A DNA stretch of 64,000 nt. Origin: Monomorium pharaonis (taxonomy: Eukaryota; Arthropoda; Insecta; Hymenoptera; Formicidae). The DNA is taken from the NCBI RefSeq assembly GCF_013373865.1, contig NC_050474.1, positions 7,262,061 to 7,326,060 on the forward strand, read 5' to 3'. Positions 36,845-48,436 of the stretch are shown here, piece after piece (the first letter of the stretch is position 1; every line of letters starts with the position of its first letter). The translations under genes were made by a program, and so were the position numbers. The notes under the pieces are model-generated. The model did no database searches, was not told the origin of the DNA, and saw only the letters and a list, made by a program, of their open reading frames with translations.

Positions 36845-37360
36845 TTAAGGAGATAGACTTGCTTGCTAATTTTTATTTAAAAAATTTTTTCCTTCGAAAA
36901 AGTATACACATTTATTGTTTAAAATTTATTATTTAAATTTTAAATATTTCTTACAAATTTTTTTCAAGTAGAACAAAAATATTGTTGTTTTTGTAAAAAC
37001 GGCAAAGTTTTAAGAAAGTCATTTTCGCTCTTTATGATACTTTTTTTTATTTGAAAAACCTTAAAGTTGAAATTATTGATTGTAAGTTAAGAATGAGAGA
37101 ATAAGTGTTATAAATATCTCTTTAAAAGTTTAAGTCAATTTGGATTAAAGTCGGTGAGTTATTGTGTATGACAGCAGTTTTGAAAAATATTATTTAAAAA
37201 AAGAAACAAATCTAAAACTTTGTAAAGTGTTTATACAAACTTTTGCACATTCTATTTATTCTTAATCTGCTCTCCCTCTCCCCCTCAAAGTTCATAACAA
37301 AAAAATGATATTTTTAATAAATTACGGTTTTAAAAAAAAAACGGGAATATCTCCTTAATT
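36845..37360. mobile_element. Possible MITE with ATTAAGGAGATA inverted ends
   Basis: ATTAAGGAGATA occurs at about 36845 and its reverse complement TATCTCCTTAAT at about 37349-37360. The enclosed 500 bp are strongly AT-rich and contain the R3 repeat. The inverted match is only 12 bp and no target duplication is evident, so this is tentative. Confidence 0.35.
36985..37165 (+). repeat. Dispersed repeat R3, copy 2
   Basis: It contains TTTTTGTAAAAACGGCAAAG, GAGAGAATAAGTGTTATAAA, TATCTCTTTAAAAGTTTAAG and TTGGATTAAAGTCGGTGAG, in the same order as the copy at 27430-27575. It lies inside a larger stretch bounded by ATTAAGGAGATA inverted ends. Confidence 0.45.
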
Positions 37361-37664
37361 TATTTCTATGTAAAAAATTTAAATTTACTTATTATATGCT
37401 ACAAAATATATTATTAACAATCGTTGGATATAACCGAGTGCCAAGTAAAAGCACGATAGAATCAGCGAGTCAGAAAAAAAAACGAGTAAAGACGTATATT
37501 ATAATTAATGCAAAGGATTAAAAACGTATTCTCGCGAAAGCTGCTGGCGAGAAGTTGAGTAGCGGTTCCGAGAAAAATGTTTTCATTGAGATTTTTCCTA
37601 GACGGAGGTAACTGCCGTTTAATTGTGAATCAAAAATGCAGGCCGGAGGAAACGGGACGGAAGC

Positions 37665-37668
<4 letters not shown>

Positions 37669-37706
<38 letters not shown>

Positions 37707-37714
37707 GGAGAGAG
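37669..37714. repeat. (GA)n microsatellite
   Basis: GA run with GGGA interruptions. Confidence 0.95.
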
Positions 37715-38610
37715 GAACGCGATGGAAAGAGAAGATGCAAATTCATTAAGGCAAATTACTTTACGCACGGGCTTAAGCGAGACGGGCTTGGTGTAATAAA
37801 AGGGTACTCGCTTACCCTTTGTTAACGTCACGGCACAACTCGTACGGCGAGCTTAAGCGCTCGTCTAATACATTCGTCGAGACACACCCGAGTCATCCTG
37901 CCGTTCCTCTGAAAGCGATAATAGATAGCAACAACTCCATAAACTGACGCCTCGAAACGTGCCAGGCGAGAGCCAGATAGACTTACGACAAACGAGAACT
38001 TTACGCTGGTTTCTGAATACCGTGAGTGCTACAATTACGCCGCCGATAAGAAACGTAATTTGCCTCACGTTAATTACGAGACTCGTAGAATCATCGCTCC
38101 TTTAATCCCACCGTTTAATCGGTGTTCGATTAAGCAGAACAAACGGGATGGAGGTGAGGGAATTGGCAAAAAAAAAAGGTGACATCCAACGCGGTCTTGG
38201 TATCGCGATCCGAAATCCACAGTTCACAAAGATCGTTACCACGTGCTGAACCCGGCGCGAAGTTCACGGACGCGATTCTCCGTTTGTGCGATATCCAACT
38301 TCGAGGATACGGCCGCGGGAAACCGGTGTGGGGAATCGCTTCCCCGCATCGGCGATTTCTCGCGCCGTTGTATGCGCAATACAATAGGCGGAAACGTCGG
38401 CAGTTACAAAAGGAGCATCGGGAGAAAAGGCAAGAAAGAAGGGAACCCGAAAGGCTGGCCGCGCCGCCGGTAGCGCGGGGGCGATAAAGAATCGAGCGAA
38501 ATCAAAGGTCCGTAGAGAGACGTTAAGGCTGCTGTCTCCGGCAGATGGTATAGAGACCGTGAGAGATCGCCCCGATAGTTACGGTGCCTGATTAATGCAG
38601 GTGGAGATAC

Positions 38611-38642
38611 TCGCGCGCGCGCGCGCGCGCGTGTGTGTGTAT
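38611..38642. repeat. (CG)n(GT)n microsatellite
   Basis: CG dinucleotides followed by GT dinucleotides, a possible Z-DNA-forming alternating purine-pyrimidine tract. Confidence 0.9.
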
Positions 38643-39179
38643 ACGTCACTCGTAAATGCGCCAGGAGCGAGTCGCTTGAGAAAGACGTATCAAAGTTCGT
38701 ATCGCAAAGCCGATCCATTATTGCGGCGTGTTCTGCGATATTACCTGGGCCTGCGTCAGGTCCATATTGAAACGCATCGGGTCCGCGTTTGCTACGTAAT
38801 ATTTTGCCAGTAACGGGTACACGGTGTAAAGATGTCAAAAAATATTAGTTATTCATCGTGCTGTGTTATTAACTCGTGAAAAAGATAAAATCAATTTGTG
38901 AGTTACCCCCGAAGAGAAACGGCGGTTTCAACCAGTCAATATATACGACGTTAAAATAACGTTTAACGGAAACGATCGAAAATGAATGGTTTAAGATTCT
39001 GTCAAAAGGTTGAGAGGAAAATTAAATGCAATATTGGCGTGCAAAATATTCGCACTTGTACTATCTCGAGGGTAATCTTTATTCGCACTCCGTCCGGGAA
39101 AGAGTGGCTGAATGCGTGATCAATCGCTTAAATTGTGCCTCCATCAATATTTAACATTTTTACTTTATATGAGCAATAT

Positions 39180-39885
39180 TTAGGTAGAGACGAAAAATAT
39201 GAAATAGATAAGAAATTAATAACGCGAATAAAAATTCAACAGATTGTCTCTTGTTTTGTGCGTGCTAACAATACTTTGGAAAAATCAGATACAATATTTA
39301 TTTTTAAGCAACTTGTGTAACTAATAATAATGTAATCGTGCAATTTTGTACTAAATTTTCATAAAATAAGGATTATTGTAGGAAATTTTATATTATGTAT
39401 ACATACACACATTTGCAATATTGTAAATATTAAATCGATATTTTTATAAAATCTGTCAAGTTTCTCCTTTGTTTTATTTGTCTATCAATTTTATTATCGG
39501 TCTTACATTGATATAATTTATTTAAGGTAATAAAAAGATTAATTCAATAAATAAATAATATTAATGGAAGACTGATAAGTAATAATAATAAAACTAATAT
39601 AATGAAATAGAATATTACAAAAAAAATTAAAACACATTTGATTACGATATTATTGCCTTTTTATAATTGTTATTAACTATTAAATATCTGATCACTTTTT
39701 CAATAAATTATTAATAAAATAAATTTTACTTAATATGATTCCTTATATTATCATAATTCATAAATTTGATACTTTCAAAGGCGATATAATTTGAGAAATT
39801 CATAGATACGATTTATTCAATCGATTGCCTAAATCATTCCTTTTGCGTGTTGCAAATAGGCTTACAATAAACTTATAATTTCTTA
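39180..39885 (+). repeat. Dispersed AT-rich repeat family R1, copy 2, interrupted
   Basis: Same order of landmarks as copy 1: TTTTGTGCGTGCTAACAATA, AATAATAATGTAATCGTG, AAATCGATATTTTTATAAAA, TCTGTCAAGTTTCT and TTGCCTAAATCATTCCTTTT. Between the last two blocks there are about 330 extra bp (roughly 39475-39815) of very AT-rich DNA. That is an insertion in this copy or a deletion in copy 1. Confidence 0.6.
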
Positions 39886-40110
39886 TTGGTGTAGGTTAAT
39901 CACTGTAGTAATAGACGCTCGCAACATTGAGCTACAATGTCCCACGTTTATTTGTAAACAAGTTGATACAAAATGGAAAATATAAAAAAAGAAACACTCT
40001 TTCCTCCTACGTATTGTGTACCCGTGATATCAGCCCGACTCTCCGATCTGACGCATTGAGACCTCGGCGAAAAAAAAAAGCGTGGGAGGCTCGTGACGGT
40101 ACCATGAGCG

Positions 40111-40325
40111 ATGTTGCTCGATTACCATAATAATCTCGTGTCGCCGTGTTCGCCATGTCGCGATTCGAGCGGCCGACTGTCGCGAACGAACGCGATGCAC
40201 TTCGAGATGCAGCGTGAAGTGCCCGGGAACCAAGCCGATTTCACTCGACAATCCACGTACCTCTCCTCCGGACTCTTCTCCCCTCTTTATCCGAGACGGA
40301 CGAGCACTCGAGTGCCATTGTCCAG
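40111..40325 (+). other. Candidate plus-strand exon ending in a perfect donor
   Basis: ATTGTCCAG at 40317-40325 is followed by gtgagtttg, a perfect consensus CAG/GTGAGT donor. The preceding roughly 200 bp are GC-rich and open in one frame, with an internal ATG at about 40195 that starts MHFEMQREVPGNQADF. No acceptor or family match is evident. It could be a 5' exon of an unidentified plus-strand gene, or chance. Confidence 0.25.
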
Positions 40326-40647
40326 GTGAGTTTGCATTGTGGACGCCACGATACCATCTATACTCGCCGGGGAATGCCAGAAGATAGTCCGCTTTGCTCG
40401 CGCGAAGCGTCGTGGAAACGCGTCTAAGATATATCTCGATTCGATCGCGCCGTAGCGGTTATTATTTTAAGCCTTTCAGTACCATTGAAATGTAAACGCG
40501 TCAAAGAAGTGAAAATTTGATTAAGGCCTAAACATTTATTAGAGATATGCAAACGTCTTGGTCTTTCTTTTAAAATATTTTGTTTACGTACAAAGTATTA
40601 CAAATCAATATTCAAAATATCTTTCCTTATTATCTTATAACCTTTTG

Positions 40648-41640
40648 TTACTTTTCTAGAAAATTTTGGTTTCCACTGTGAAAAAAAAAATCGATTTGGA
40701 GGCAACGAAATCGTCGAGTCATTATCACCGCCACATCTCGAAAGCACTGTCTGGCTAAAGCATGCCACATCGACCGGAATAAATGATAATCCAAAAGCGG
40801 CAAGTCAGATGAACCGCGTGCGGAAGAGAACACATCGCCGAGCGACTCAGCAAATCATCATTAACTTTCCAGCGCGTGATAAACGCAAGTACTGAACGGC
40901 CCGAGCAACATGTGGCCTAGCATTATCGTGTGTAGCAAAACAACTCTCTGGGCTTCCTTAAGCAGTAAACGATCTTTTTCCTCTATTTCTTCGACCAAAT
41001 CATTTAATTGATGGCAAATAGCGTTCAACATTAACGGTTTCATTTGGCTTAAGAAACTCGTAACAGAGAACACCTTTCATCCACGCAAGAAATCTTTTTA
41101 ACCATCTGGTAAAAAGTATATACATTCGGTTTTATTATTAATGTTGACAATTTGTCCAAATATAAATGTCTGTGTTAAGAATCGCCGTACAAAATCCATT
41201 TTTCGCCGCCAATAACAATTTTCCATTAAAAGAAATCCTACGCTGCCTGGAGAGCAATGATATGCAAGTGTTCAAACGACGGATAATGTTTCCCGACACT
41301 TCGCGTGAAACCCATTTTCCAAACTTCTGAATTTTTCCCATTTCATACAGCCGTCTCGAAGCTGTTGCTGAGCCAACTCCTAGTTGTTTTGCAAGTTTTT
41401 CTTCCAACAACGCTTCCATATCACCGACCTCCAATTTTCGAGCCGCTCCAGAGTGTGGTCGGTCATATCGAAATTACTATCTTTAAAACGAAAAACCTAA
41501 TATTCGCACGTATTGTGAGACATAATATATACCTTCTTCAGTAACAGAGCAAATTAATTCATATATTTTATTTCCCTTCCTGAATAAAATGCAGTATCAA
41601 ATAATTTTCGCCGTTCTCTGTGTTCACTGTTTGTTTTGGT
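40648..41640 (-). pseudogene. Decayed mariner transposase
   Basis: Minus-strand blocks in different frames spell a mariner transposase in order. Near 41463-41496 is the end of the N-terminal helix-turn-helix region (VFRFKDSNFDM). At 41429-41462 is the linker RPHSGAARKLE. At about 41300-41430 is the second helix-turn-helix with LAKQLGV and MGKIQKFGKWV. At 41185-41215 is the first catalytic block, reading KIVIGGEKW where the family has (K/R)IVTGDEKW, so the first catalytic Asp is Gly. At 40910-40930 is HDNARPH with the second Asp kept. At about 40770-40792 is DYHLFRSM with the third Asp kept. Several frameshifts, a small deletion after ALLEE and extra bases between the last two blocks make it non-functional. 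Terminal inverted repeats were not identified. It is a typical old mariner (Tc1/mariner superfamily, TA target site) relic. Confidence 0.9.
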
Positions 41641-41649
41641 ACGGTTATA

Positions 41650-43043
41650 CCATTAAATCCCACAGTATGGCCTTTCAGATAATTCGATGCCAACCTTATA
41701 CGAATATACGAGAGGAGAGAAATAATTTGAATTTAAAATAATTATACCAGAGAGCGCTGAAAAAAAGAAAGACTAAAATTTTTGCATATCCTTAATATAT
41801 CTCGTTTTACATTCCGCTTCATTGAGTATGACGATATAACGATACAGTAATTAAATCTTTCAGCACCGGTATTTTTTTAACGAATAAAAATGGCACTGAG
41901 AGATTTAACATGTATCGAAGAAAGTTGTACGTGTGTCTCGGTCTCTTTAAACAGGAATGTAAATAGCGGTGATTATCGGCTCAATTATCGATCTCGTATT
42001 TTCCGAAGAATCTGTACGACTCGTACCGGGACGAGAGATGTCAGCGGTAATCATAGCCCGATAAACCCGATGCGATTCGTATCGCATTCATGTTACGGTG
42101 TTAGAGATATGCAAATGATTATTAATTATTAGCGTGTCGATCGTTATGTCGTCGACACGGCGGATCGGATCGGCGTATACCTATGTCCGGAGTCTCTCCT
42201 CCAGATCGGTGAAACACGATAAACTTTAATTAGGGAACGTATTAACGCAACCGATGGTGCACCGGGTATAGGACGGCGAGAGCAGCGGCGGCTGAGTGAG
42301 TGGTTAGCAAGCAGGTGCACGGATAATTATACGTTTTCCTCGTATATCGTCGCATGCTACCGGAATAATTAAGCAAAACTGATGAGCGTCCCCCTTCTCT
42401 CTCTCTCTCTCTCCTTCTCTTTCCCTTGCGTAGTCTCCTGCTGTTTACCGACGTGTCCAGTACTTCCCTAAATTTTTAATTTATGCGCGGGAACCGAGCG
42501 CGAAATTAGCCTTATTATACCCTTTCTATCCCCCCCCCCTCCCTTCCTCACCGAGGAACCGGTGCGCGCAAGAATGAACCCCGCGGAATCGAGGGCACAA
42601 TCGCGAAACGATCTTGATGGAACGTCGATTGGCGCGTTAGCGCGCGTTTCAGACACATCGCGCGCCGCCGAACGCGAAATGCAGGAGAGCACCCCTCTTT
42701 CGGAGCGGGGACGCGCACACATTTCACCCCGAGGGCGAACAACGGTTACGTGCCCGGAGCGCGATATTTCTTAATAAGCCGCGATCGTTGGCACGCACGA
42801 CCGCGATATTTCTTCGGGATCGTTGGCGCGGGCCGAGATACGTGCCGCCGCGCTCTCGCGAATGCACCATAAATATCTAAATAGCGGAAGCAAGAAAAAT
42901 TACGTATTTACGGCGGCCGCGCCGGCAGAAATAGCGCCTGGACGCTCAATGGTGTTTTGTTCGCGGCGATGTTTCGTGAGAGGTACGATTTTCCGGGACT
43001 GCTCCGCGGCCGTGATTCATTGCCGTTTCCACGTATTCGAAAC

Positions 43044-43048
<5 letters not shown>
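41650..43048. other. No gene seen
   Basis: AT-rich, then CpG-rich with a C-run at about 42531-42539 and an imperfect direct repeat of GCGATATTTCTT and GATCGTTGGC at about 42757-42836. No coding support. Confidence 0.5.

Positions 43049-43082
<34 letters not shown>
43049..43082. repeat. (GA)n microsatellite
   Basis: About 33 bp, ending about 40 bp before the MITE at 43120. Confidence 0.95.
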
Positions 43083-43085
<3 letters not shown>

Positions 43086-43119
43086 TATTAGATCGTCAGC
43101 GCTTAAGATATCGATATTA

Positions 43120-43331
43120 CACTGATTAAAAAAATTTGTTGATTCAACTAAATTTTTCAACTTGATTTAATTTCTTCAATTCAATTATTTATGTATTTCA
43201 GTCAAATATATAAATACTTAAATTGAAGTTCGAGTATTTTATGTATTTAAGTTGAACGCATAAATACTGGGACCAAAGAAATTTAATTAAGTTCAAAAAT
43301 TTAGTCAAATTAACAACATTTTTTCTCAGTG
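43120..43331. mobile_element. 212-bp palindromic MITE with CACTGA termini
   Basis: The left arm begins CACTGATTAAAAAAATTTGT. The reverse complement of the right arm begins CACTGAGAAAAAATGTTGTT, and both continue with ACTAAATTTTT(C/G)AACTT. The arms are about 60 bp. Flanking dinucleotides are TA on both sides (43118-43119 and 43332-43333). It shares termini and target preference with the element at 5541-5651, but its interior differs and contains tandem variants of ATAAATACTTAAATTGAA-like sequence. It was probably mobilised by the same Tc1/mariner-type transposase. Confidence 0.85.
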
Positions 43332-43479
43332 TAACGCAACAGAGAAATCTTTTCCGAGCATTTTACGAGATCTACATTGCTGTTAAGCTACAAACAAAAA
43401 TAATGAAAATTTTATATTTTTTAATAATAAAAGTTTTATTATTAATCTGAATTTTAGAAAAAGAGTTCTTATCATTTGC

Positions 43480-43680
43480 CTAAATCGTGCCTTGTCAATA
43501 TTTTATGTTTCTATTTTACGTTTTTATTGTACGTGCTAATAACATTGCAAAACATCAAGTACAACTGATCGGCTATTCAATGTTATACAAAATTTTTATA
43601 TTCTCATGAATGAAGAACTTATTGTAGATTTCACATTGGGTATTTTAGCTATGAAAGATTATTTTTCTGATTGTGACATT
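43480..43680 (+). repeat. Dispersed repeat family R1, diverged partial copy 3
   Basis: It contains TTGCCTAAATCGTGCCTT, GTACGTGCTAATAACATTGC, TTTTTATATTCTCATGAATG and ACTTATTGTAG, which resemble blocks of the copy at 39180-39885. The block order differs, so this may be a rearranged fragment. Confidence 0.4.
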
Positions 43681-43759
43681 TCTGCATTGTTATCGGTCAA
43701 AATGTCACCGAACAATACTTGTCGATTACGAATATGAAGCGCATTGATCGTAGAATACA

Positions 43760-45675
43760 TAAATTCTACGCATTCTTCCGCTCATTAAAACGCATAGCGC
43801 CGCCTCTATTAAATTACTTTTACTACTAACGACCCAAAATTGTTAACACGTAATAGTTAATTGACGCAATTGTTAAGTGTAACAAAACCGAAGTTCTTTT
43901 TTTTTAGATACACATCGAGAGCTTTGACTTCGCGGCAACGCTCAATCGAGCCTTTCCCCGAGTTACGGTCGCGAGAAATAATTTCTCCCTATAGCCGTCA
44001 CGAGAAAGAATTACACTTCCTAATCGATTCGAGGAGAAGGTGAGATCGGCACGACGCGATACATTCTCAGGGGGGAGGGGGAGGGTATACGAGACGCCTC
44101 GCCTCGTCGTCGTCTGCACGCACAATGGCGATATTTTATCCCCGGTAAGTCACGAGTTCCGCGAGGTGTGCTGCAAGCGTATACACGCGGACCAATTACG
44201 CGAGCGTACGATAAATAAATAAACGGTGCCTAACTGCCGGCGGGCGATTAAGCGTGATTATGCTCACGCTCGTGACGCGCGGCTATAACAGGTTGTACCT
44301 GTGAACTTTCGCCGTCGCGACGCGTCAGAACAACTCTCTCTCTCTCTCTCTCTCTCTTGACGGCGCGCAAACGTAGTAAAAGGATGAAGTATAACAAACG
44401 ACGGTCCCGAATAAGCGCGCGCCACCGCCTGCGTATATGCTTGAGGGCATGCAGCAGCACTCTGTCGGTGCATCGCGATGCCGCTCGTCGTATCGACGTC
44501 ATGCGTGCAACGGGCCGACAGTATTGACTTCGTTGCCACGCTAACTCCGGAGAGATCTCCCCTCGGGTGATTGCAGTGAGAACGGTTGTACGTTGATCAT
44601 ATTCGTGATACGTAATCGGAACGTGAAAGCGAGAGATTTTCATCAATCACTCCGCGACTCTGTCGTGCGTATATCTCAGAAATAGAAATCTACGTATGTA
44701 TATACATGAGAAATTGAAACGAGGCGTTTACTCGAGTTTTGTAAAAGAACGTGGATTATTATGCCACGTTTGTTCCTTTTCTCGAGTTTGCGCGGAAAAA
44801 AAATGAACAAGTGAAACAATTTAGAAAAGGAGAGAGGTGGAATTTATATTTAATTTAAAAGTAAAATTTCAAAAACTTCCCCGAGTACCAAAATCCCATA
44901 AAAAGCTGTAGTTTTCATAAAAAAGTAAATTCTAGAAAAATTGCAGATTTTTCCGGTAGAAAACATCCTAATAAGTCTGAGATACTAAGTAAATATACGA
45001 CAAGCATTAGTTTCAGCTTATCAGTTTCTATTAGCGAGATATCATTATTGTATGGCTGCTTTTTTTTCCAATCGCCTAGACAAAGGTAAACAACTTACTT
45101 CGCAATAATCGCATTTCCGAGTAAAGATGATGCGAGTTGTCGCGGAAATTGCTGGTATTAGCACGACAAACCTGATAAAAGCTCGACATTTCTCAAGCAC
45201 GTTGCTTTTTCTTTCGCGTAGCGGAATTACGAATAGCGGAATACTCGAGAAAGGAGCACGATTTAATTTTAATATATTAAACGTGTTTTATTTTCGTCTT
45301 CGTTTTTTAAATACTTCAAAATGTTTCAATTTTAAACGACGTTTAGATTTAAAACGCTAAAAAATTTAAATCCGTAAAAATGTTTCACCTTTAAATGTTT
45401 CAGCGTTCCAAATGTAGATACGCCGTTTAGAATAAAAACATTTTTAAGTATTTAAAAACAAACGGAAACAAAAATATGAATAATATCTTAAAATCAAATC
45501 TTTTAGTGTAATTAAATGTTTAATGCAACAGAACTCAATCCAATTAATTCAATATAATTTAATAGAAATATAAATTTTTAAGAGTTTAATAATAAAACTA
45601 ATTAATTTCATCAGTGCGTTGATTTCCCTTGGACTAATATAAAAATCGTAATACAAATGTTTTTGTCGTATTTAC
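43760..45675. other. Presumed intron downstream of the MBD exon
   Basis: Between the MBD exon donor and the repeats at 43.1-43.7 kb no further exon was recognised. AT-rich at about 44.8-45.6 kb. Confidence 0.5.
44333..44358. repeat. (CT)n microsatellite
   Basis: About 26 bp of CT dinucleotides. Confidence 0.95.
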
Positions 45676-45799
45676 CTTGGGGTCAAAGTTGAAGACCTGC
45701 TCGGGTCTGAGCGGGCACTCGAGGCCGCATTTGCAGGTTCCCACTGTCGTCAGGTATTCCTTCAGTTGGTCCAGCGAACCCAGCGCCGTACTGCTTGGA
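45676..45799 (-). CDS. sba: Internal exon, C-terminal half of an MBD5/6-type methyl-CpG-binding domain
   Basis: Read on the minus strand, this 124-bp exon is preceded by a pyrimidine-rich tract ending ttctctatttcag and followed by gtaaatacg, so both splice sites are good. It opens with the third base of a split codon and then has 41 open codons, ending in phase 0. The peptide begins PSSTALGSLDQLKEYL and continues with GTCKCGLECPL, then VFNFDPK. The Cys-Lys-Cys-Gly-Leu-x-Cys-Pro cluster after the SP(S/N)xTALxSLxQ(V/L)K helix is the hallmark I know from the MBD of vertebrate MBD5/MBD6 and Drosophila six-banded. Those proteins do not bind methyl-CpG in the classical way; they act with the PR-DUB (ASX/Calypso, BAP1) histone H2A deubiquitinase. 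The N-terminal half of the MBD should lie on an upstream exon at a coordinate above 45800, but I could not find it. The family call is recognition from memory; the exon structure is visible. Confidence 0.78.
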
Positions 45800-47174
45800 C
45801 TGAAATAGAGAAATGGACAGAATTATTCTCTAACTCTCGTCGCGGCGCGGCTTAACAACGTGCAAACAAACTATGACGCGTACGCGACGTGAATTGCGCA
45901 ATGTTTGCGCCGAGCTTAGCGAACGTGTCTTTGGCCATTCCTTTTTCCCCGCGGTACTAACGACTACATTTCCATTATTATCAACAGTATGTATTGTCCG
46001 TGTAAATAACGTAAGCAACCTGCAACCACGCGTGCCTCGTAATTTATGAAACACACGCGATTTCTCGAGACGCCTGACAATTTTAGATAAACGATACGTT
46101 ATTTACTTGTTACAGCATTGATAATCGGTTGACGTTAGTTGCAAAAAAAAACAAAAAACAAAAAAGAAACGGTCCAAAATTGCAAAGGCACCGAGAGCGT
46201 ACGCCAGAGCGTGAAATTGTGGGATTCAGAGCAGCAGCGGCGTAAAGCTATAATCTGCGAGATTTTACAAACTTCAGATTTTAAGCCGATCTTACAAATT
46301 ATAGATTTATTCCACTCTCGGGGTCTGAACTCTTCAATCGGAAATCCAATGCACTACGATAATTTTACATTTCAATTTAAAGCGTAAATTGCGAGCGTCC
46401 GAACGTTGCCGGTGAAATAAATTACAGGTTAAACACCACTTAATCGAGGCAGATGCTCGCCAGACCTCTGCAAAAATTACCGGGAAGTTCAAAGCGCATC
46501 GGAAATGCCGTACTTATTAAATTCCACGCAAAACAAGAACACATTGCAAGAAAAATTGCGAGGTTTTACTTTATATTTTATTTAAAAAAAAAAAAAAACT
46601 TTTTAACGCAAGCAATTACGTATTGTGCATTTTGAAAGAGCTCGGCTATCTTTCTCTTAGCGATCTCTTGTTTCCTTTATCACCAAATGAATTGGCGTGA
46701 AAAAAAAATCGATCGTGTTAAACACTTCGAAATTCTGATATATCTGCTCCTGCCTCGGTAACCGCGGACTATCCAATTGAAAGCACATCAAGCTGGAGAT
46801 TTACGGGAAAGGTTCGCGAAGGTATATACACTGCCGGCAAAAAAAAAAAATGGGATGCTGGAAGCGTAATCGGCTTCGTGATGAAAAGCGATCAAGTCTG
46901 AGAGAGCATTTCGGAGGGGGAGAAACACGAGGTAGGCGTATTATAATTTGGTCGGCCGCCCCCTCCGTAAGGGAGTAGATGCAGGTGAGGGAGGGGAAAG
47001 CAGATGGAGCGGAAGGGGATGCTTTATTAGCTAAAGATACTGCTTGTCTGCCAGCTATCCCGGACGCCTGGAACGAACCGAAACAAGTAAGCCAGGGCTC
47101 TCGCCGGTGGCTCAGGCTAAACCGACAAGGTGAAACGAGGCAGGGGTCGTCGCCTGTATATTGATTACCTGGCG

Positions 47175-47209
<35 letters not shown>

Positions 47210-47210
47210 C
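47175..47210. repeat. (GA)n microsatellite
   Basis: About 35 bp of GA dinucleotides. Confidence 0.95.
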
Positions 47211-48329
47211 TGAGACTTTGTTTCGTGGTACTTTGCAGCTTCCTAAACTAATAACCGCGGGCGGCTCGTCCCCGGCATTATAACCTCGCGGGAAAAGGCG
47301 AGAGCCTCCCTTTCGTTCCCGCGGGAATGCTCGAGGCAATTATTTCTCGTGACAACAAGACGGATTCGTAAACCCATCCTGGCGCTAATTTGTGTTGAAT
47401 TCGATTTGTTCTCGGAGAAACGCTCCCCCCCCCCCCAACCCCCGGAACCCGCTCTTTTTCTCCTCCCGTCACCTACGCGCGGCAAAAGTTTGTGAATTAT
47501 TAAAGTTCATATTTTCACTTTGCTTCACTTAACAAGAATTACTCTCTCGGATTTACTGTCTTCATCCTTAAAAAAGTTTCTTTTAAAGTTAAATGTTACC
47601 CTCCAAATAATACTGATCGCTAAAGTTCGAGCTTTCAGACGAAGAAGGGGAAAATAATAAAATTAACAAATGTGACGTTTTGTTCGATTTTACTAGTAAC
47701 AAAAGAAACTTGACCGTCGTGACAAAATACATACTTTCGTGAAATGTACCTCATTCATTTAATTAACTGGTTCGTTAAAAATATAATTTCATTTTGCCTT
47801 ATTTAAACAATGAAGATGGAAACATCACGTCCCATAAGTAGCTTTATTTTCCTCGGTGATGGTTCGTAAAAAAAAAAAAATGTCATTGAAATTCAATAAC
47901 TTTGCTTTTTCACTTGCAGACACAGAGCAAAGTTAATAGACGAGCGAAGTACCACGGTAATAGCGCGGTTTCTGCACCGTGAAATCCGCTTTCAAAGGCG
48001 CCGCTTACGGTACAATTATCGCAACCGCATAAAGCGCGCAATCCGGAACTGAATTTCTCGACTGTACATACCGAAGGAATGAACCTGAACGAAGTCGAGG
48101 GGCAGATTCGGGAGGGGCCGCCCCCGCCCGGGCGGCTAACCGGCGTGTTCCGCCTCGTATATAAATAATTCGGTAACGCCTTGGCAAAAGCCATTTTCCG
48201 TACATGGAGCGTCGCCGCCGCGGAACGGCGACCGAATCTGAATGTACCAGCAATACCATAAATAAGGGCAGGGAGAGACTTCCTCCCGTTTCGCGCGAAG
48301 TGCGTTGGAACGTGCTGCCGGTGGATAGA

Positions 48330-48330
48330 T

Positions 48331-48367
<37 letters not shown>

Positions 48368-48376
48368 GGGAGAGGG
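48330..48376. repeat. (GA)n microsatellite
   Basis: GA run with AAAG and GGGG interruptions. Confidence 0.95.
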
Positions 48377-48436
48377 ACGCCAAGTTACGCCGGATGAATT
48401 ATGTCCGCCGGCATGGCTGGCTAAGCCGCTTGTCCC

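Larger units (their letters stand above)
37400..39130. other. No gene recognised
   Basis: Mixed composition. The minus-strand sequence at about 38742-38800 includes a donor-like CCCAG/gtaata after a protein-like peptide (ADPMRFNMDLTQAQ), but no acceptable acceptor precedes it. Confidence 0.45.

Noticed and set aside
38742..38800. Minus-strand protein-like peptide ADPMRFNMDLTQAQ ending at a CAG/GTAATA donor, considered as the next MBD-gene exon
   Set aside because: The only possible acceptor (ttacgtag) has no pyrimidine tract, and its phase does not match the phase-0 end of the MBD exon.
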